Shown: positions 26,046 through 36,944, counted from the stretch's first letter. The stretch: DNA of 64,000 bases from Methanobacterium sp. (GCA_016222945.1 JACRPY010000002.1:558001-622000); one strand, 5' to 3'. Made by a program: numbers and translations. The notes: generated from the letters alone by a model not told the origin.

Positions 26046-27986
26046 TTGAAAACAGTAGTTACAGCATGTACTCGTGATTGTCCGGGCGCATGTAGTGTTA
26101 TTGCCCATGTAGAAGATGGTAAAATTGTTAAACTAACTGGAAACAGGGAACATGAGTTTACAGCAGGATTTTTATGTGGCAGTACTAAAAATTACCTGAA
26201 AGACCGTTTTTATAGTTCAAAAAGAATACTCTATCCTCTTAAAAAGGTAGAAGGAGAATGGGAGCGGATAAGCTGGGATGAAGCTCTGGATATTGCGGTA
26301 GAAAAGCTTAAAGAAGTAAAAGAGAAATATGGAAGTACATCTATTCTTTATTATCAAGGTTTTGGGGCCCGTACAGCACTTAGAATTCTTAATCGAAGAT
26401 TTTTCAATTTATTTGGAGGAGTTTCAACTTTATATGGTACAGTTTGTGGTGGAACTGGTCAGGCAGGTCAAGAACTTGATTTTGGAGAGAGAATATCTCA
26501 TGATCCATTTGATCATTTAAACAGCAAAGCCATAATCATATGGGGACGTAATCCGGCAGTTACAGACATTCATTTATGGAAAATCCTTAAAAAAGCAAGG
26601 AAAAATGGAGCTAAAATTGTTGTAATAGATCCAGTTAAAACAGAGACAGCAAAAAGATCAAATTTACATTATCGGCCCATTCCTAATTCTGATGCATTTC
26701 TTGCAATGGGACTATCTAAAATTTTGTTCCGTGAGGGGTTTGCGGACTTTGATTTTATAGATAATCACACAGAAAACTTTGAAGAATATAAAAAAATTAT
26801 TGATGGATTTGATATCTCTCATATTGCAGATAAATGTGGTATTTCAGTTAATGAACTTGAAGAATTAGCCAGCATCTATGTAAACGGTCCAAGTAGTATA
26901 ATTTTAGGATGGGGGTTACACAGATATATTAAGGGCCATCAAACTTTTAGAATGATTGATGCAGTCGCTGCAGTTTCAGGAAATATAGGTATTTCCGGTG
27001 GTGGTGTTAGTCAAGGCTTTGAAGAATTCGGATACTTCAATAATTCATTAGAGGGGGCAGAACTTGCAGAAGAGGTAAGAAAACTTCCAATGCCCACAAT
27101 TGGTGAAGCTATTTTAAAAGCAGAGAATCCCTCAATTAAATTAATATTCATAAGCGCCGGAAATCCTGTGGCCATGAATCCAAACTCTAAAAAGGTAAAG
27201 AAGGCATTTGAAAGCACTGATTATATGATAGCTGTTGATCAAATTTTAAATGACACTACAGAACTTGCAGATTTATTTTTACCCGCAACCACATTCCTGG
27301 AAGATGAAGATATTCTTGGAAGTTATGGAAGTAACTGGATTACTCCCATAAACCCCGTAATTGAGCCTCTTGGTGAAGCTAAATCAGAACTATGGATTTT
27401 TCAACAATTAGCTCAAAGACTTGGTTTTAGGGATGAAATGGCCGGAACACCAAAAGAATGGCTTTCAAAACTTACATCTCCCATTATTAATGAAGGAATA
27501 CTGCTTGAAGAGCTTCAAAAAGCTCCAATTAGGGTACAGTCTGCCCCAAAAACTCCATATGCAGACAAAAAATTTAAAACTCCATCAGGCAAGTTTGAAT
27601 TTATCAATGATTTTGAATATAAAGATGGTTCAAACCATGAGTTCCCGTTACGTTTACTTTCAATAATGCCTAAAAAGTGGATATTGTCTGGAATTCCAGA
27701 AAATGAACATAAAAAAGGTATTTTAGAGGTTCATGCCCATCCTGATATTTTAAAAGCCCAGAATATCAGTAGCGGCGATGAAGTACTGCTTGAATCTGCT
27801 GTGGGGAGTCTTATTGCTAAAGTAATTGAAGATGAAGAGGTTAGAAAGGATTATGTCCTTACATATCTGGGGGGATGGTTAAAATACAATAAATGTGTGA
27901 ATATTTTGACAAAGGACATGATAAGTGAACGTGGAAATGGTACTCCTTATAATGAAACGTTTGTAAGAATTAAAAAGTTAGAATAG
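26046..27986 (+). CDS. molybdopterin bis(MGD) oxidoreductase, FdhA/thiosulfate-reductase-like
   Basis: A 646-residue cytoplasmic member of the DMSO-reductase superfamily. The N-terminal [4Fe-4S] motif is Cys8, Cys12, Cys16 and Cys44. The cofactor-binding pieces are IIIWGRNPAVTD, VVIDPVKTETA and the C-terminal molydopterin-binding domain starting about residue 530. Cys134, in LYGTVCGGTGQAG, is the likely Mo/W ligand; no TGA selenocysteine codon is needed. There is no Tat signal, so the enzyme acts inside the cell. The substrate cannot be told. The start is TTG at 26046 behind ggaggt, with its own TATA-like ttttataaattt about 40 bases upstream, so it need not belong to the nif transcript. Confidence 0.8.
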   Translation: MKTVVTACTRDCPGACSVIAHVEDGKIVKLTGNREHEFTAGFLCGSTKNYLKDRFYSSKRILYPLKKVEGEWERISWDEALDIAVEKLKEVKEKYGSTSILYYQGFGARTALRILNRRFFNLFGGVSTLYGTVCGGTGQAGQELDFGERISHDPFDHLNSKAIIIWGRNPAVTDIHLWKILKKARKNGAKIVVIDPVKTETAKRSNLHYRPIPNSDAFLAMGLSKILFREGFADFDFIDNHTENFEEYKKIIDGFDISHIADKCGISVNELEELASIYVNGPSSIILGWGLHRYIKGHQTFRMIDAVAAVSGNIGISGGGVSQGFEEFGYFNNSLEGAELAEEVRKLPMPTIGEAILKAENPSIKLIFISAGNPVAMNPNSKKVKKAFESTDYMIAVDQILNDTTELADLFLPATTFLEDEDILGSYGSNWITPINPVIEPLGEAKSELWIFQQLAQRLGFRDEMAGTPKEWLSKLTSPIINEGILLEELQKAPIRVQSAPKTPYADKKFKTPSGKFEFINDFEYKDGSNHEFPLRLLSIMPKKWILSGIPENEHKKGILEVHAHPDILKAQNISSGDEVLLESAVGSLIAKVIEDEEVRKDYVLTYLGGWLKYNKCVNILTKDMISERGNGTPYNETFVRIKKLE

Positions 27987-28017
27987 TTATTTAATTTAAA
28001 AAAATGTTTTTAGGGAA

Positions 28018-29112
28018 TTATCTTTCCCTTTTTCCTTCAATAAATTCATTCACCATTTCATAGGCTTTTTCATCTATAAACTGTTCTGGTGGATGTTTCA
28101 TGGTGTAAGCTGAAATTGAAGTTAATTGGCCGCTAATTCCTCGTTCAAGAGCTAATTTGCAGCAGCGAATTGCATCTATCACGCATCCTGCAGAATTGGG
28201 TGAATCTTCAACGCTTAATCTTAATTCTATGTTCATAGGCACGTCACCGAATGTTTTACCTTCCATTCTAAGGAAGCATAATTTATTGTCTTTTTGCCAT
28301 GGAACATAATCACTGGGGCCAATATGTATATTGGGGTCGTCAAGTCTTTCAGCTAGAACGGATTGGACTGCTTCTGTTTTTGATTCTTTTTTAGAGTCGA
28401 GTCTATCTTTGTTTAACATGTTAAGGAAATCAGTGTTTCCTCCAGTATTTAGCTGATATGTTCTTTCTAATTTAACTCCGCGCTCACGGAATAAGGTGGC
28501 TAATGTCCGATGGGTGATTGTAGCACCGATTTGTGCTTTTATGTCATCACCAACTGCAGGAATTCCTTTTTCTTCGAATTTCTTGGCCCATTCGGGGTTG
28601 CTTACAATGAAAACAGGCATGCTGTTTACATATGCGATTCCAGCATCAAGTGCGCATTGTGCGTAGAATTCTGTTGCTTTTTGGCTTCCTACAGGAAGAT
28701 AATTTATGAGAATTTCTGCACCACTTTCTTTTAAAATACGTACAATATCTGATTCTGGTTCATCAGCTACTTTAAAAGTGTAATCATCATCATATTTGTC
28801 CATATGTGGGGCAACACCGTCAAGGACTTTGCCCATAGATACATTAACTCCTGTTTTGGGGATATCTGGGCAAAAAATTGTTGTACAGTTGGGTTTTGCA
28901 AAAATAGCTTTGCTTACGTCTTTCCCTACTTTTCTTTGGTCTATGTCAAAGGCGGCAACAACTTCTATATCACTTGGTTTATACCCTCCAATGTTCCAGT
29001 GCATGAGACCAATTGCATCGTTGCTGTCTTTATCTTTATAATAATGAATTCCTTGTATTAAGGAACTTGCGCAATTACCAAGTCCAATTATCGCTATTTT
29101 TATCTTCTCCAA
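28018..29112 (-). CDS. inositol-3-phosphate synthase
   Basis: This NAD-dependent enzyme turns glucose 6-phosphate into myo-inositol 3-phosphate, the precursor of archaeal inositol phospholipids. It begins EKIKIAIIGLGNCASSLIQG (Rossmann motif) and has GLMHWNIGGYKPSDIEVVAAFDID (positions 37-60), GDDIKAQIGATITHR, and QLNTGGNTDFLNM, all typical of the family. The 364 residues fit the archaeal form. TTG at 29112 is taken because ggtg lies just upstream; the GTG nine bases earlier is part of that site. It stands alone and converges on the molybdopterin gene. Confidence 0.93.
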   Translation of the reverse strand: MEKIKIAIIGLGNCASSLIQGIHYYKDKDSNDAIGLMHWNIGGYKPSDIEVVAAFDIDQRKVGKDVSKAIFAKPNCTTIFCPDIPKTGVNVSMGKVLDGVAPHMDKYDDDYTFKVADEPESDIVRILKESGAEILINYLPVGSQKATEFYAQCALDAGIAYVNSMPVFIVSNPEWAKKFEEKGIPAVGDDIKAQIGATITHRTLATLFRERGVKLERTYQLNTGGNTDFLNMLNKDRLDSKKESKTEAVQSVLAERLDDPNIHIGPSDYVPWQKDNKLCFLRMEGKTFGDVPMNIELRLSVEDSPNSAGCVIDAIRCCKLALERGISGQLTSISAYTMKHPPEQFIDEKAYEMVNEFIEGKRER

Positions 29113-29385
29113 ATGTAACACCTTCTAAAATACTATTAAAAACGTTGATGTGGTTATCAATATTATTTAAAATTAATATTGCAATTTTACTTTATTATTT
29201 TATTCTTATTTTATTTCACGAGTAATTATATTCTCTTTTAGAAGAGAATTAGCTAATTATACTATTAAATGTTTCGATCAACCTATTATTTGTTAATATG
29301 GATTAATAAGTATTTAAATTCAACTGAAATTAATTTTTAATATAATTTAAATTAAAGTTTTAAAGACAAAAAAAGGGATAAAATT

Positions 29386-29838
29386 TTAATTAGCGAAATA
29401 TCCGCGGGATTCAAAGGTCATAAGTCCAAAATAACCTGCAGTTGTAAGAAGAACACTCCATATTACAATACCTATAGTCATCCATATTAATAACGGTTTT
29501 ATACGAGCCCCTAATGCAATTCCAAGGGCAGCTCCCAGTGGAGCACCAAAAAGAAGGGGTGATAATATTCCTAATCCTATTATGCCATATTTGTTCCATA
29601 TTTTATAAAAGCTGCTGTTTTTTATATCTTTATTTTTTCCATACCGCCATTTCATGAATCTTTCTCTTATGTTATCTCCTACAGTTGAAACTAAAAATGC
29701 TGCAAATATTGCCCCTAAAGCTGAAAAAATTCCTATTAAAACAGGATTAAGCTTTATGGCCAAACCAATGGGAATTGCAGCCCATAACTCGAAAACACTT
29801 GCTCCAAATACTAATAAGATTCCTAATATTATATCCAT
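29386..29838 (-). CDS. small multidrug-export-type membrane protein (COG2426-like)
   Basis: A 150-residue protein with about four hydrophobic segments (residues 2-20, 25-52, 84-110, 114-140). The signature is EIWAAIPIGLAI-like (here FELWAAIPIGLAIKLNP), with GIIGLGILSPLLFGAPLGAALGIALG, as in the family named for a small multidrug-export activity. Real substrates of this family are poorly defined. It has its own promoter region and no close operon partner. Confidence 0.7.
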   Translation of the reverse strand: MDIILGILLVFGASVFELWAAIPIGLAIKLNPVLIGIFSALGAIFAAFLVSTVGDNIRERFMKWRYGKNKDIKNSSFYKIWNKYGIIGLGILSPLLFGAPLGAALGIALGARIKPLLIWMTIGIVIWSVLLTTAGYFGLMTFESRGYFAN

Positions 29839-30010
29839 TTTTATAACCTTTTAATTAGTATAATTCAATTGGATTTAAATTTATTTAAAATAGAATGCTC
29901 AAATTTTACATTATTTGATTTAAATATTTGTAATTTGCAAAAAATCAAAAAAATAATATAATTTAAGTGATTAATAGTTAAAATCACTTAAATGTTCCTG
30001 TGTATTATTG

Positions 30011-30949
30011 TTAAATCACTGATATTGCCCAATATACAAATAACCACCATAATATCGCTGTTAAGCTCATGCTAATCATGGGTGCTTTACCAAATTCCAT
30101 TCGAGATATTTTAGAGCATGTATGCCAGCTTAACACTACTAAAATAACTAAAAGCATGCTGTTTACAAGTCCTACGATGTTTAATGGGTTTTTGGACATA
30201 ATATAGATCCATACAATTGCGGTTATGGCTATTCCTAACCATAACATTGGTTTTAAAGCTCCATTAGATTTTATTGTCAATTGGGTTAGTTCTTCAGATT
30301 TTCTGGAAAGTATTAGCATTGCAAATAGTACCATTATAGTTCCAAGGGCTAAAATAATGCCTAAAAACTCAAAGAACATGGTAGTAACTGGTTTTGCAAA
30401 GAACTGTTCTTTAAGTTGAGGGATTGATATTAATGCTTTTATAGATTCATCTGCGGGGAAAGATTCTATATCTCCAATGGCTATGGAGTATTTCCCTGTA
30501 TTATTTGTATTAAACACTTTAATGTAGTATGTTCCTGCTGAAACGTTTTGAGCAAATTCAGGGCCTTGTAAGTAATAATCGCCGCCAAATGGTTCAAACA
30601 TAGGTGTCCACTTTGAATTTGTTCCATTTAAAAGTGCAATTCGTTTTCCAGTAGAATCAGTTATTTCTGCTGAAACAAAATCGCTGCTAATCCCAGGGCT
30701 TTGAGGCACTAAAATATTTACATATAACTTAAATGGTTTATCTGACGTTATTTTGTAATAATCAGGGTTACCCTTTAAGTTTCCGTAGAATGCCTGTGAT
30801 ACCTCTGGATTTTGTACATCTATTGGATTGGTAATGGTTGTGGTTGTTCCAGTATCTACTCGAGGTTGATGTGCACTTACAACGCAAATTGACAAAAATA
30901 AAACAAAAAACACTAAAAATTTTAAAAAAAGATGCGTTCTAGATTTCAT
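30011..30949 (-). CDS. signal-peptide protein with external beta domain and four membrane helices
   Basis: A 312-residue protein. A signal peptide ends near VVSAHQ (residue 27). An external domain follows (residues about 30-175), with strands, FYGNLKGNPDYYKI and AGTYYIKVFNTNNTGKYSIAIG, a pattern like the C-terminal pre-peptidase type sensor modules. Four hydrophobic helices come next (about residues 190-215, 232-250, 256-275, 290-311). The conserved tyrosine-glycine strands suggest ligand binding at the cell surface. No operon partner; no family name can be given. Confidence 0.6.
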   Translation of the reverse strand: MKSRTHLFLKFLVFFVLFLSICVVSAHQPRVDTGTTTTITNPIDVQNPEVSQAFYGNLKGNPDYYKITSDKPFKLYVNILVPQSPGISSDFVSAEITDSTGKRIALLNGTNSKWTPMFEPFGGDYYLQGPEFAQNVSAGTYYIKVFNTNNTGKYSIAIGDIESFPADESIKALISIPQLKEQFFAKPVTTMFFEFLGIILALGTIMVLFAMLILSRKSEELTQLTIKSNGALKPMLWLGIAITAIVWIYIMSKNPLNIVGLVNSMLLVILVVLSWHTCSKISRMEFGKAPMISMSLTAILWWLFVYWAISVI

Positions 30950-31187
30950 AAAATATTAATATGTTTTTGATAATTAATTAGTTTTTTTATTTTATAATAT
31001 TTTTTTTAATTATGACCTTAATTTAGCATCAAAAATAAATATTAAAATTAACAAACTATCTTAATTAAATTATATGGCTGTTGTAAAAATCTTCTTTTAG
31101 GGGATGAAAACATAGTAGCTAAGGATATAAAAATAATTTAGGAATAATATTGGTTATTAACTTCCATATGTGGGAGGAATGAATTAA

Positions 31188-32279
31188 ATGGAAAATAGTG
31201 AATCTGAGAAAAAGATAGATTCCACAAAAAATAAACCTAAAACTGCAGTTTATGTATGGTTTGGATCAATTATATTTGCTTTGTTATTTACTGTATTAAT
31301 ATGGCTTTTAGGGCCAAATCTTAATCATTTTACTTCTACATTTCTTCAATTAAACAATATAAACCATTATTACTGGCAACTTCCTGTAAGAGATTATTTG
31401 TCCATGGTAATTGTCTGGATTTTCTATTTAACAAATCAGTTTTTAATATGGGGAGCTATCTATTGGGCTCAAAAAAATCTAACTACTGAAAAAGTTAACC
31501 CTACATATGATTTAACCAAATATAACATTGCCGTTTTAGCTATTACAGTCTTTTTTACCTTTTTACATCTTATACAAACCCATATCTGGTTTGATGGCCT
31601 TGCACAGGACGTACCTATAATTACAAGCCAAGGATCTGTTATTATCATGCTAGCAATAGCACTTGTACTACTTAACCCGGTTCAAGGGCTATTTCTTGGG
31701 AAAAAAGCGGGAAAACCATTTACCGCAAGAGTAACTGAGTTTATCAAACATACTCACATGTATATCATCTCATGGGCTTTAATTTACACCTTCTGGTTCC
31801 ACCCCATGGACACAGATCCTCAATTATTAACAGGCTTCTTTTTCATGTTCCTTCTTTTTACGCAGATGATTCTAGCATACACAAAGATACATTTAGACTT
31901 AAGATGGATTGTTGTACTTCAAAGCTGGGTCGCCATACATGCAGTTTTTGTAGCAGTATATAATACACTATTCTTTGCTAATTCGGATATGTGGCCAATG
32001 TTCTTTTCAGGATTTGCATTCATGTTTGTATTCACCTATATGTATGCTTTAAATGTGAAAAAACACATTAAATGGCTGGTTACTGCAGCTTACATTCTTT
32101 TTGTTGCATTTATTTATGTCCCAGCACCATATGGATTTGGAAGAGACCCTTCATTCTTATTAAGGCTCGAATTCATATGGATTCCAATAGTACTCTATGG
32201 ACTAGCAGCATTAATTGCATTAATCGTGTTTATATGGCTTAAAACAAGAAAAAATCCAATTAATACAGTTAAATCATGA
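31188..32279 (+). CDS. polytopic membrane protein of unknown function
   Basis: A 363-residue protein with about nine or ten membrane helices. It has a charged N-terminus (MENSESEKKIDSTKNKP) and a good ggagg ribosome-binding site. Several histidines lie in or next to helices (FLHLIQTHIWFDG, KHTHMYIISW, TFWFHPMD), together with many tryptophans and tyrosines at helix ends. Membrane-buried histidine pairs can bind haem or metal, but no known cytochrome motif is evident. It stands alone between two intergenic regions of more than 200 bases. Confidence 0.6.
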   Translation: MENSESEKKIDSTKNKPKTAVYVWFGSIIFALLFTVLIWLLGPNLNHFTSTFLQLNNINHYYWQLPVRDYLSMVIVWIFYLTNQFLIWGAIYWAQKNLTTEKVNPTYDLTKYNIAVLAITVFFTFLHLIQTHIWFDGLAQDVPIITSQGSVIIMLAIALVLLNPVQGLFLGKKAGKPFTARVTEFIKHTHMYIISWALIYTFWFHPMDTDPQLLTGFFFMFLLFTQMILAYTKIHLDLRWIVVLQSWVAIHAVFVAVYNTLFFANSDMWPMFFSGFAFMFVFTYMYALNVKKHIKWLVTAAYILFVAFIYVPAPYGFGRDPSFLLRLEFIWIPIVLYGLAALIALIVFIWLKTRKNPINTVKS

Positions 32280-32610
32280 ATTATAATTTGTGGATTCAAA
32301 AAAATAACCATTAAAACTCAATTTTCAACTTTTTTTAATCCTTCTTATTTCTGATAGCATGTCATATAGATGGTATTTTTCTATTTGAGGTATCGAAATT
32401 CTTCAATGTTTATTGGTATTTTTTTTGATATTGTATGTGTTCTGGTACTTGATGAGACTTTTACTACAAATAACGATTAAATGATATTTATAAAATACTT
32501 CACTTCGTCATAGGGTTAATAATGGATTTGTTAAGCTTTTTCTAGCTGAAAACAATTTTTCTATGCAATAAAAACAAATATGTTAATAAACATATTAAAT
32601 TAATGATTGA
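32280..32610. other. intergenic region with the promoter of the first histidine kinase
   Basis: No gene is visible in these 331 AT-rich bases. A TATA-like atatttataaaatac lies near 32484-32498. An 11-base element, acttcgtcata (32502-32512), follows it at the expected initiation point; its exact reverse complement occurs upstream of the last gene of the window (63819-63829). The kinase start at 32611 has no clear ribosome-binding site. Confidence 0.4.
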
Positions 32611-35600
32611 ATGACAGAAGAAAAAATACTCTTGGTAGAGGATGAAGGCATAGAAGCAATTGATATAAAAGGAACTTTGGAATCATTTGGTTACCAAGTT
32701 CCATATGTTGCTTCTAGGGGTGAGGAAGCAGTAGAAAAAGCACTAGAAATCATGCCTGATCTTATTTTGATGGATATTACTTTAAAAGGAGATCTTAATG
32801 GTATTGAAACAGTTTCAAAGCTTAAAGACCTAAATATCCCTGTTATTTATTTAACTGCTCATTCTGATGATGTAACGGTTCAAAAAGCCAAATTAACTGA
32901 ACCTTACGGTTATTTAATTAAACCATATGATCCTTTAGAGCTTAAATTTGCCATAGAACTGGCACTTTACAAGTCCAATCAGGAGAAAAAATTAAAGGAA
33001 AGTGAAGAGAACTTTAAAGCTCTTGCTGAAAACGCCAATGAAGGCATCATTATTGCAACTGGGGAAGGAATCCATGTATATGCCAACCAAATGGCCGCTG
33101 AGATAACTGGCTATACGATTGAAGAACTCCTTAAAACAAGCATGGCTGATTTAGCACATCATGAAGAAATTAATAAACATATGGGAAGATATGAATCTTT
33201 CATCAAGGGAGAGACTATTTCTCCAACATCAGAAACTAGTTTAGTTCGAAAAGAAGGAGATGTCATTCCAGTTGAATTCACAGCTGCAAAAACTGTTTGG
33301 AAAGGTCAACCAGCAGTTATAGCCTTATTCCGTGATATATCAAAACGAAAAAAAGATGAAAAAGAGTTTCAGAGGGCCGTTGAAAAGGAATTACAGGAGA
33401 GCGAAGAACTTAACTATCTCACCCTTAGTAACATCTCTGATGCAGTTTTCATTACAGATTCTGAAGGTAAATTCATTTTTATTTGCCCCAATGTAGATGT
33501 GATTTTTGGTTATTCTTTTTTAGAAGTCGAAAAAATGGGCAATATTTCAAAACTTTTTGGAGAGGGAGAACTTTTTAAACCAGCCGAGTTAGGACGTTTG
33601 GGAGAGATCCAAAATATTGAGCATGATATAATTGATAAGGCAGGGGAAACCCACAACTTGCTTGTTAACATTAAAAATGTGTCCATCAAAGGAGGGAAAC
33701 ATCTCTACACTTGTCGAGATATTACAAAACGTAAAAATGCAGAAGATGCGTTAAAAAAATATTATGTCGAGTTAGAACATCATGTTGAGGAACGCACTGC
33801 TGAACTGAATGAAACTAATCGTGAACTGCAAGCCATCAGTAAATGTAATCAGGCAATGTTGAGGGCAGTTGATGAAGAGACTTTGCTTAAAGACGTTTGC
33901 AGTATCATTTGCGATGAAGCAGGGTATCGTTTAGCTTGGGTAGGGTATGCTGAGCAGGATGATGCCAAGACTATACGGCCGGTAGCATGGGCAGGTTATG
34001 ATAGTGGGTATATTGAAAATGCCAAACTTAGCTGGTCAGAAGACACGGAACATGGACGAGGACCTGCAGGAATGGTTATTCGCAGCGGTGAACTCGTTTA
34101 TGTTCAAGATTTCAAAACAGACTCGTTAATGACTCCTTGGCGCGAGAATGCCCTGCAACGTGGCTATCGCTCAGGAATTGCATTGCCTCTCAAGGACAAG
34201 AAAGGTAAAACGTTTGGAGTTCTCTTAATTTATTCTGCAAAACCAAATGCCGTTAATCCTGATGAAATTAAATTAATGAAAGAGTTATCTGAAGATTTAG
34301 CCTTCGGAATCAATACTTTGGGGGAGCAAAAAGCGTTAAGAAATGCTGAAGGATCTTTACGTCACGAACGTGAACTTTTAAGCCAGATTACAGAAACAAG
34401 TCCTGTTGGAATTACAATGGTAAATCAGGAAGGGCAAGTTATTTTTGCAAACAGGCAAGCTGAGGAAGTATTGGGATTAAAAAAAGATGAAATTACTCGG
34501 CGAATGTACAATGCTCCAGAATGGTATATCACCGATTATGATGGAAATCCATTCCCTGATGAAGAACTTCCATTTAGTAGGGTAATGTTTACTGGTAAAC
34601 CTGTTTATGGTGTTCAACATGCAATAAAGCTTGATGAGGATATGTTATACCTTTCAATTAATGGCGCTCCTATCTTTAATCATGAAGGTAAGATCGATAG
34701 TGTTGTATTAACGATTGAAGATATCACCCAACGTAAAGATACAGAGGAGAAACTGAAAACTTCTGAAGAACGGATGCGCCTCACATTGGAGGTAACTCAG
34801 ATCGGACTTTGGGATTGGAATGTTAAAAATGATGAATGGTATACTTCACCAACTTACTACTCCATGATGGGATATGAACCCCGATCGGGCCCAGGAGATC
34901 GCGCAGAATGGTTGGAAAGGGTTCATCCTGAAGATCGTGCCAGGGTTAAAGAAAAAATTGACAACGTATTGATCCAGAATTTCAATTCGTATGAATACGA
35001 AGCACGCATGCGCCATGCCGACGGCACCTACAGGTGGGTGAGTGTTGCTGGATTCAGCATCGAACGAGATCGACACGGAAACGCAACCCGTATATTAGGT
35101 ATTAGGATGGATATCAATGACCGCAAACAGGCTGAGGAGGCATTGCGCGAAAGTGAAGAGAAATATAGAACTATTTTTGAAGAATCCTTTGATGGTCTAT
35201 TTGTAACATCGCCAGAAGGAAAAATCCTCGACATGAATAAGAAAGGTATCGAAATGTTTGGCTACGATACCAAAGAGGAAATATTACGTCTTGATCTAGA
35301 AAAGGATGTTTACGCAAATCCAGAAGACAGGAAGCGTATATTGGCCATGGTGAATAAAGAGAGAAGTGCAGAGTATGAAATTGTTGTTAAGAAAAAAAAT
35401 GGAGACACAATGATTACTAAATGTTCTTTAACTGCTGTTAAAGACGAAGACGGAGTTATTACTTCTTACAGAGGCATAATTCGAGACATCACCCAGCAAA
35501 AAAAGGATGAAGAATCAATCATTAAGGCCAAAGAAGAATGGGAAAACACATTTGAGGCTGTTCCAGACCTAATAGCTATATTGGACAATAATTTTAAGGT

Positions 35601-36909
35601 TGTCCGTACCAATAAGGCTATGGCTGATAGATTAGGAGTGGATCCAGAAGAAGCTGTTGGAGTTACTTGTTATGAGGTTGTACATGGATTGAATGAGCCT
35701 CCTTCATTTTGTCCATTCCGTAAATTGCTTGAGGATGGCGAGGAGCACACTGCAGAGGTTCATGAGGATAGGTTAGGTGGAGATTTTATTGTAAGTGTCT
35801 CTCCATTGCATGATTCTGATGGAAAACTTTTGGGAAGTGTGCATGTCGCCCGTGATATTACAGGTAGAAAGAAGATGGAAGAAGAACTTCAAGAAAGTGA
35901 AGAATTTCTGAGGAATATAGTGGAAAATATCCCTAGCATGGTTTTTGTGAAAAATGCAGAAGATCTTAGTTTTAAAATTGTTAATAAGGTAGGAGAGATC
36001 TATTTTGGACATCCAGGCAGTGAATTGATCGGTAAAAATGACTATGATTTCTTCCCTAAAAATGAAGCGGATTTTTTCACACAAAAAGATAGGGAAGTTC
36101 TTCAAAGCAATGAACTGTTAGAAATTCCTGAGGAAACAATTGAAACCAAGAAATTAGGTTCGAGACTGTTACACACAAAAAAAATCCCATTACTTGATAA
36201 GGAAGGCAATCCTCAATATTTATTGGGAATTTCAGAAGATATAACTGAATTTAAATTAGCAATTGATGCTTTAAAAAGGTCTCTTAAAGAAAAAGATGCT
36301 CTTCTAAGTGAAATACATCATCGTGTTAAAAATAACATGCAGATTATTTCAAGTCTACTAAATCTTCAATCTCAATTTGTGGCAAATGATGAAATTGTGG
36401 ATGTTTTGCACGAAAGCCAGAATCGAATCAAGGTCATGGCTAATATTCATGAGAAGTTATACTTGTCTGAAGATTTAAACAGAATTAATTTTAGTTATTA
36501 CATTCCCGGAATTTTAGATGGTTTATTTCAGTCATACTCGGTTAAGAAAGGTCAAATTGTCCCCATATTTGAAGTTAAGAATATTATGTTAAATATTGAG
36601 ACAGCTGTTCCTTGTGGTCTTATTATAAGTGAATTAATCTCTAACAGTTTAAAATATGCATTTCCTGATGAAAGAAAAGGAGAAATCAGAGTAGCAATAA
36701 AAGCACATGGCAGTAAATATGATCTAATAATAAGTGATAATGGGGTAGGGTTCCCTGCTGATGTTGATTTTAGAAATACAAATACTCTTGGACTACAACT
36801 GGTGAATAACTTAGTTGAACAAATAGAAGGCGAAATCACTCTTGATAAGAGCCATGGCACTGAGTTTAAGATAACATTTGAAGAGTTGAAGTATACAAAA
36901 AGGATTTGA
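32611..36909 (+). CDS. hybrid sensor histidine kinase: REC, seven PAS, GAF, HisKA_2
   Basis: A 1432-residue soluble signalling protein. An N-terminal receiver (residues 1-125; Asp55 in LILMDITLKG, Lys in LIKPYD) is followed by PAS domains at about 133-245 and 265-380, a GAF domain (395-575, with AWVGYAEQDD and GIALPLKD) and five more PAS domains up to about 1220. It ends in a HisKA_2 dimerisation helix with the phospho-accepting histidine in EIHHRVKNN and an HATPase domain (ELISNSLKYAFP, DNGVGFP). No membrane helices, so it senses internal signals. The next kinase gene follows directly. Parts of the GAF and fourth PAS regions (about 33880-34200 and 34990-35110) look more GC-rich than the rest, suggesting domain acquisition. 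Output regulator unknown. Confidence 0.85.
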   Translation: MTEEKILLVEDEGIEAIDIKGTLESFGYQVPYVASRGEEAVEKALEIMPDLILMDITLKGDLNGIETVSKLKDLNIPVIYLTAHSDDVTVQKAKLTEPYGYLIKPYDPLELKFAIELALYKSNQEKKLKESEENFKALAENANEGIIIATGEGIHVYANQMAAEITGYTIEELLKTSMADLAHHEEINKHMGRYESFIKGETISPTSETSLVRKEGDVIPVEFTAAKTVWKGQPAVIALFRDISKRKKDEKEFQRAVEKELQESEELNYLTLSNISDAVFITDSEGKFIFICPNVDVIFGYSFLEVEKMGNISKLFGEGELFKPAELGRLGEIQNIEHDIIDKAGETHNLLVNIKNVSIKGGKHLYTCRDITKRKNAEDALKKYYVELEHHVEERTAELNETNRELQAISKCNQAMLRAVDEETLLKDVCSIICDEAGYRLAWVGYAEQDDAKTIRPVAWAGYDSGYIENAKLSWSEDTEHGRGPAGMVIRSGELVYVQDFKTDSLMTPWRENALQRGYRSGIALPLKDKKGKTFGVLLIYSAKPNAVNPDEIKLMKELSEDLAFGINTLGEQKALRNAEGSLRHERELLSQITETSPVGITMVNQEGQVIFANRQAEEVLGLKKDEITRRMYNAPEWYITDYDGNPFPDEELPFSRVMFTGKPVYGVQHAIKLDEDMLYLSINGAPIFNHEGKIDSVVLTIEDITQRKDTEEKLKTSEERMRLTLEVTQIGLWDWNVKNDEWYTSPTYYSMMGYEPRSGPGDRAEWLERVHPEDRARVKEKIDNVLIQNFNSYEYEARMRHADGTYRWVSVAGFSIERDRHGNATRILGIRMDINDRKQAEEALRESEEKYRTIFEESFDGLFVTSPEGKILDMNKKGIEMFGYDTKEEILRLDLEKDVYANPEDRKRILAMVNKERSAEYEIVVKKKNGDTMITKCSLTAVKDEDGVITSYRGIIRDITQQKKDEESIIKAKEEWENTFEAVPDLIAILDNNFKVVRTNKAMADRLGVDPEEAVGVTCYEVVHGLNEPPSFCPFRKLLEDGEEHTAEVHEDRLGGDFIVSVSPLHDSDGKLLGSVHVARDITGRKKMEEELQESEEFLRNIVENIPSMVFVKNAEDLSFKIVNKVGEIYFGHPGSELIGKNDYDFFPKNEADFFTQKDREVLQSNELLEIPEETIETKKLGSRLLHTKKIPLLDKEGNPQYLLGISEDITEFKLAIDALKRSLKEKDALLSEIHHRVKNNMQIISSLLNLQSQFVANDEIVDVLHESQNRIKVMANIHEKLYLSEDLNRINFSYYIPGILDGLFQSYSVKKGQIVPIFEVKNIMLNIETAVPCGLIISELISNSLKYAFPDERKGEIRVAIKAHGSKYDLIISDNGVGFPADVDFRNTNTLGLQLVNNLVEQIEGEITLDKSHGTEFKITFEELKYTKRI

Positions 36910-36944
36910 TTAATAAGAGAAATATTGGAAGGGGGGGGATTGAA

